From assembly GCA_002382445.1 (NCBI GenBank), contig DGAQ01000073.1, forward strand, positions 293,591 through 309,552: a stretch of 15,962 nt of DNA, in the 5' to 3' direction. This stretch comes from Porticoccaceae bacterium UBA4026. Lineage in GTDB: Bacteria; Pseudomonadota; Gammaproteobacteria; Pseudomonadales; Porticoccaceae. Under the pieces are notes generated by a model. That model made no database searches and was not told where the DNA came from. It saw only the letters and a program-made list of their open reading frames with translations. Both the position numbers and the translations under genes were made by a program. Shown one piece after another: positions 13,642 to 15,962 of this stretch (positions are counted from its first letter, which is position 1; every line of letters starts with the position of its first letter).

Positions 13642-13702
13642 AGGGTAACTTAGCTTATACTAGGGCTAACCGGTATCAGGTTATGTAACAGGAAAGGGCG
13701 TT

Positions 13703-14491
13703 ATGGAAAAAGAATCTCGGACAGTAGATAAGGTGGTTAAGTTAAATCAAGATCAAGATCTTGAGATGCCTTCACGTCGGCCTGGAAAAGGCATTTATTT
13801 GTTGCCCAATATTCTCACCACTGGCGCACTATTTGGTGGTTTCTATGCTGTACTATCTGGATTTAGTGGCCAGTATGAATGGGCGTCGATGGCTATTTTT
13901 GCGGCAATGATTTTTGATGGCTTAGATGGGCGCGTAGCGCGTATGACCAACACTCAAAGTGATTTTGGAGTCCAGTACGATAGCCTTTCTGACATGGTTT
14001 CTTTTGGTGTGGCCCCTGCAGTAGTTGCTTATGGCTGGGGTGTTGGCGACCTTGGTAAACTGGGTTGGGCAGCAGCCTTTGTTTATGCATCTTGTGCCGC
14101 GCTGCGTTTAGCGCGATTTAACGTTCAGGCCGGAGCCTCAGATGGTAAGATATTTACAGGACTACCAAGCCCTGTGGCTGCAGCCTTGGTCGCTGGGCTA
14201 GTGTGGTCAGCGCAGGATATGGAGTCGTCGCTCTGGTTGTCTGTTTCTGGTGCTTTTGTGACAGGTTGCGCTGGTTTACTAATGGTATCGAACTTCCAGT
14301 ACCCTAGTTTTAAAAAGGTTGATCTGCGCGGTAAGGTACCTTTTATTGTGATCTTGTCGGTGGTCATGGGCTTCGTAGTGATAACCATTGATCCTCCTCG
14401 TATCCTATTCGCAATGGCGTTAGTTTTTTCGCTGTCTGCTCCAGCTTTATGGCTAGCATCCAGGCTTGGTTGGCGCAAAAAAGAGGCTTAA
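13703..14491 (+). CDS. pssA: CDP-diacylglycerol--serine O-phosphatidyltransferase
   Basis: Makes phosphatidylserine, the precursor of phosphatidylethanolamine, at the inner membrane. It is the integral-membrane (type II) CDP-alcohol phosphatidyltransferase form, not the E. coli phospholipase-D-like form. The signature is complete: Asp72, Asp75-Gly76, Ala79-Arg80, Gly89, Asp93 and Asp97, in the pssA-typical context FDGLDGRVAR and YDSLSDMVSFGVAPA. It has 262 residues with about seven membrane segments and a polar N-terminal tail of about 28 residues. AGGAAAGGG (13690-13698) precedes the ATG. A TATACT (13656-13661) upstream may be a -10. A small hairpin, TAACC (13667-13671) with GGTTA (13679-13683), lies just before the ribosome binding site. 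Linkage of pssA to ilvIH and leuA is seen in related gammaproteobacteria. Confidence 0.94.
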   Translation: MEKESRTVDKVVKLNQDQDLEMPSRRPGKGIYLLPNILTTGALFGGFYAVLSGFSGQYEWASMAIFAAMIFDGLDGRVARMTNTQSDFGVQYDSLSDMVSFGVAPAVVAYGWGVGDLGKLGWAAAFVYASCAALRLARFNVQAGASDGKIFTGLPSPVAAALVAGLVWSAQDMESSLWLSVSGAFVTGCAGLLMVSNFQYPSFKKVDLRGKVPFIVILSVVMGFVVITIDPPRILFAMALVFSLSAPALWLASRLGWRKKEA

Positions 14492-14541
14492 CTTACGGCA
14501 AACTCCTTGGTTTAAGGCTAGAAATCTGCTTAAATGCTAAG

Positions 14542-14628
14542 ATGAACATCCAATCACTGAAGGCAGTTTCTTTACCTAGCTTTACTAAGGTTACTCTTTC
14601 CCATGGACTGTTACTTCTCCTGCCCTGA
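14542..14628 (+). CDS. leuL: leu operon leader peptide (attenuator peptide)
   Basis: A 28-residue reading frame, too short for most gene callers, that ends HGLLLLLP. Its codons 23-27 (14608-14622) are CTG, TTA, CTT, CTC and CTG: five Leu codons in a row, one codon before the TGA stop. Eight of 28 residues are Leu. It lies 173 bases upstream of leuA, on the same strand, which is the classic layout of leucine-responsive transcription attenuation, in which ribosome stalling at the Leu codons reports low charged tRNA-Leu. The ribosome binding site is weak, and no strong promoter is seen upstream. A TTGGTT (14507-14512) and TTAAAT (14530-14535) pair, 17 bases apart, would start transcription at the ATG itself, but both boxes are poor matches. 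Confidence 0.8.
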   Translation: MNIQSLKAVSLPSFTKVTLSHGLLLLLP

Positions 14629-14731
14629 GGGGCATCTATCGTTACACCTCAAAAAAAGCATCATCGAACTCGCATAATCCGTTATATATTCGTCCTATGG
14701 CACACAAATGTAGTCATACTCACAGGTAGAT

Positions 14732-14760
14732 GGGACAAGAGGTTTAATGCGTTCTACAAT
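14732..14760 (+). promoter_or_regulatory. Candidate internal promoter of leuA
   Basis: GGGACA (14732-14737, 4/6) and TACAAT (14755-14760, 5/6) are exactly 17 bases apart. The predicted start near 14767 would coincide with the first base of the AACCAAG hairpin and would bypass the leuL attenuator. The -10 also lies in a CTAC/GTAG inverted repeat (14754-14764). Confidence 0.35.
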
Positions 14761-14764
14761 GTAG

Positions 14765-14786
14765 CCAACCAAGTGACTTGGTTTGG
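14765..14786 (+). promoter_or_regulatory. Hairpin abutting the leuA ribosome binding site
   Basis: AACCAAG (14767-14773) pairs perfectly with CTTGGTT (14777-14783) around TGA. CC (14765-14766) and GG (14785-14786) extend it if T84 bulges. The 3' arm runs directly into the leuA Shine-Dalgarno GGAGAAGGA (14785-14793), so the extended form would cover its first two bases. Confidence 0.5.
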
Positions 14787-14801
14787 AGAAGGAAAAAGAC
14801 C

Positions 14802-15962
14802 ATGGAAACAAAAGACAAATTAGTTATTTTTGACACGACTTTACGTGATGGCGAGCAAAGTCCCGGTGCTTCAATGTCTAAAGATGAAAAACTGCGGATC
14901 GCAAAAGTGCTAGAGAAGATGCATGTCGATGTTATTGAGGCGGGTTTCGCCGTGTCTAGTCAAGGTGACTTTGAAGCAGTCAAAGCGATAGCTAACACGG
15001 TCAAAGACAGCCGAATTTGTAGTCTCTCTAGGGCGATTGCCGGCGACATCGAGCGCGCCGCGGAAGCTCTTAAAGGCGCTAATGCAGGCCGTATTCATAC
15101 ATTTATTGCGACCTCACCTATTCACATGAAGTATAAGCTGCAAATGGAGCCTGATCAGGTGCTAGAGCAGGCAGTAGGCGCGGTAAAAATGGCTCGAGAT
15201 TTGATTGATGATGTTGAGTTCTCTCTTGAGGATGCTAGCCGTTCCGATTTTGAATTTATGTGCCGAATAACAGAAGCAGTTATTGCTGCTGGCGCAAAAA
15301 CTATTAATTTTCCAGATACTGTAGGCTACTCAGATCCTCTTGAGTATGGGTCGATCATTCATCGCCTACTGAATACCGTCCCCAACGCTGATAAGGCCAT
15401 TTTTTCAGTACATTGCCATAATGACTTAGGTTTGGCTGTTGCCAACAGCTTATCTGCGGTTCAAAACGGTGCCCGTCAGGTTGAATGCACAATTAATGGT
15501 CTTGGCGAGCGCGCTGGCAACGCGTCGCTTGAAGAGATAGTCATGGCGATCCGCACCCGTAAAGATCTTTTTAGCGTGGAGACGGGTATTGATATTTCTC
15601 ATATAGTGCCGGTTTCTCGGTTAGTTTCTAGCATTACAGGATTTCCCGTGCAGCCTAATAAGGCAATCGTTGGAGCCAATGCTTTTGCTCATGAGTCAGG
15701 TATTCATCAAGATGGCATTTTAAAGTTTCGGGAAACCTACGAAATTATGAGGGCAGAAGATGTTGGCTGGTCGGCTAACAAGCTTTCGTTGGGCAAGCTT
15801 TCAGGCCGGGCTGCATTTAGTGCGCGCCTCGATGAACTGGGTATTAGCTTTAGTAGTAAAGCAGACTTTAATGAGGCTTTCGTTAGATTTAAAGAGCTTG
15901 CCGACAAGAAGCGTGAAATTTTTGATGAAGACCTTCAGGCCCTAGTCTCCGAAGTGCAAATG
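14802..15962 (+). CDS. leuA: 2-isopropylmalate synthase, 3' end beyond the window
   Basis: First committed step of leucine synthesis: condenses acetyl-CoA with 2-ketoisovalerate. The open frame runs 387 codons to the window edge without a stop, against about 515 for the family, so the C-terminal regulatory domain is mostly missing only because of the cut. The TIM-barrel motifs are intact: FDTTLRDGEQSPG (10-22, metal ligand Asp11), HCHNDLG (204-210, ligands His204 and His206), NGLGERAGN (232-240, ligand Asn240), and AHESGIHQDG (296-305). It has a strong ribosome binding site, GGAGAAGGA (14785-14793), 8 bases before the ATG. Its precursor 2-ketoisovalerate derives from the acetolactate made by IlvIH. 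The leuL attenuator upstream indicates control by leucine supply. Confidence 0.96.
   Translation, partial: METKDKLVIFDTTLRDGEQSPGASMSKDEKLRIAKVLEKMHVDVIEAGFAVSSQGDFEAVKAIANTVKDSRICSLSRAIAGDIERAAEALKGANAGRIHTFIATSPIHMKYKLQMEPDQVLEQAVGAVKMARDLIDDVEFSLEDASRSDFEFMCRITEAVIAAGAKTINFPDTVGYSDPLEYGSIIHRLLNTVPNADKAIFSVHCHNDLGLAVANSLSAVQNGARQVECTINGLGERAGNASLEEIVMAIRTRKDLFSVETGIDISHIVPVSRLVSSITGFPVQPNKAIVGANAFAHESGIHQDGILKFRETYEIMRAEDVGWSANKLSLGKLSGRAAFSARLDELGISFSSKADFNEAFVRFKELADKKREIFDEDLQALVSEVQM

Larger units (their letters stand above)
14492..14801 (+). promoter_or_regulatory. leuA leader with alternative hairpins
   Basis: Besides leuL, this gap holds stems that cannot form together. TGCCC (14621-14625) pairs with GGGCA (14630-14634), spanning the leuL stop codon. 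TGAGG (14626-14630) pairs with CCTCA (14647-14651). CATCTATC (14633-14640) pairs with GGTAGATG (14725-14732), including one G-T pair. A ribosome held at the Leu codons would mask the first stem. I see no stem followed by a clean T run, so a standard intrinsic attenuator is not demonstrated. The control may be Rho-dependent or act on translation. Confidence 0.5.

Noticed and set aside
14125..14478. 117-codon open frame antisense to pssA
   Set aside because: It lies wholly within pssA on the opposite strand, has low-complexity shadow-like sequence and no recognisable domain; pssA has the full family signature.
1..15962. Mobile elements, CRISPR arrays, tRNA/rRNA genes, defence systems
   Set aside because: Read through for transposase, integrase, repeat-spacer and clover-leaf patterns; none seen. 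The genes are core functions with even composition, so no novel multi-gene system is supported here.

Overview
The window looks like one end of a contig from a gammaproteobacterium of moderate GC. The proteins resemble E. coli and Pseudomonas orthologues. The gene order (rpsF-rpsR-DUF2232 membrane protein-rplI-dnaB, and ilvIH near pssA) is of the Pseudomonas/Cellvibrionales type, with no priB. An oligotrophic marine gammaproteobacterium (OMG/SAR92/Porticoccus-like) is my best guess, but that is inference. The first 13 bases are the 3' end of the standard Illumina adapter, so genomic sequence starts at about base 14 and the contig probably ended there.

Layout. (1) 104-2076, minus strand: RDD-family membrane protein followed by glycerol kinase (glpK), probably one transcript. 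(2) 2200-3691, plus strand: rlmB (23S rRNA ribose methyltransferase) and a CDP-alcohol phosphatidyltransferase of unassigned substrate. (3) 3723-6013: ribosomal protein operon rpsF-rpsR-DUF2232-rplI, with a good promoter, a hairpin leader that may be the S6:S18 autoregulatory site, and a textbook terminator. (4) 6095-8447: dnaB and panC, ended by a hairpin terminator that lies inside the 3' end of the convergent gene. (5) 8422-10128, minus strand: a lipoprotein amidohydrolase of the YtcJ type. (6) 10249-12806: acetolactate synthase genes ilvI-ilvH, with a 220-base structured leader in front and a terminator behind. (7) 12850-14491: a MptpB/LipA-like phosphatase and phosphatidylserine synthase (pssA). 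(8) 14542-15962: a leucine leader peptide that the simple gene lists miss, then leuA, cut by the window end after 387 codons.

The two large non-coding stretches (10129-10500 and 14492-14801) both precede branched-chain amino acid genes and both carry regulatory structure. The leuA leader has an obvious attenuator peptide with five consecutive Leu codons before its stop. The ilvI leader has several stable hairpins but no convincing leader peptide, and may belong to the described ilvB-OMG RNA motif. The rest is core metabolism and information processing; I see no mobile element, CRISPR array, tRNA or rRNA gene. Unusual details are a roughly 26-residue insertion before Walker B of DnaB, divergence of both known allosteric sites of GlpK, and a phosphatase gene standing between ilvH and pssA where ilvC is found in Pseudomonas.
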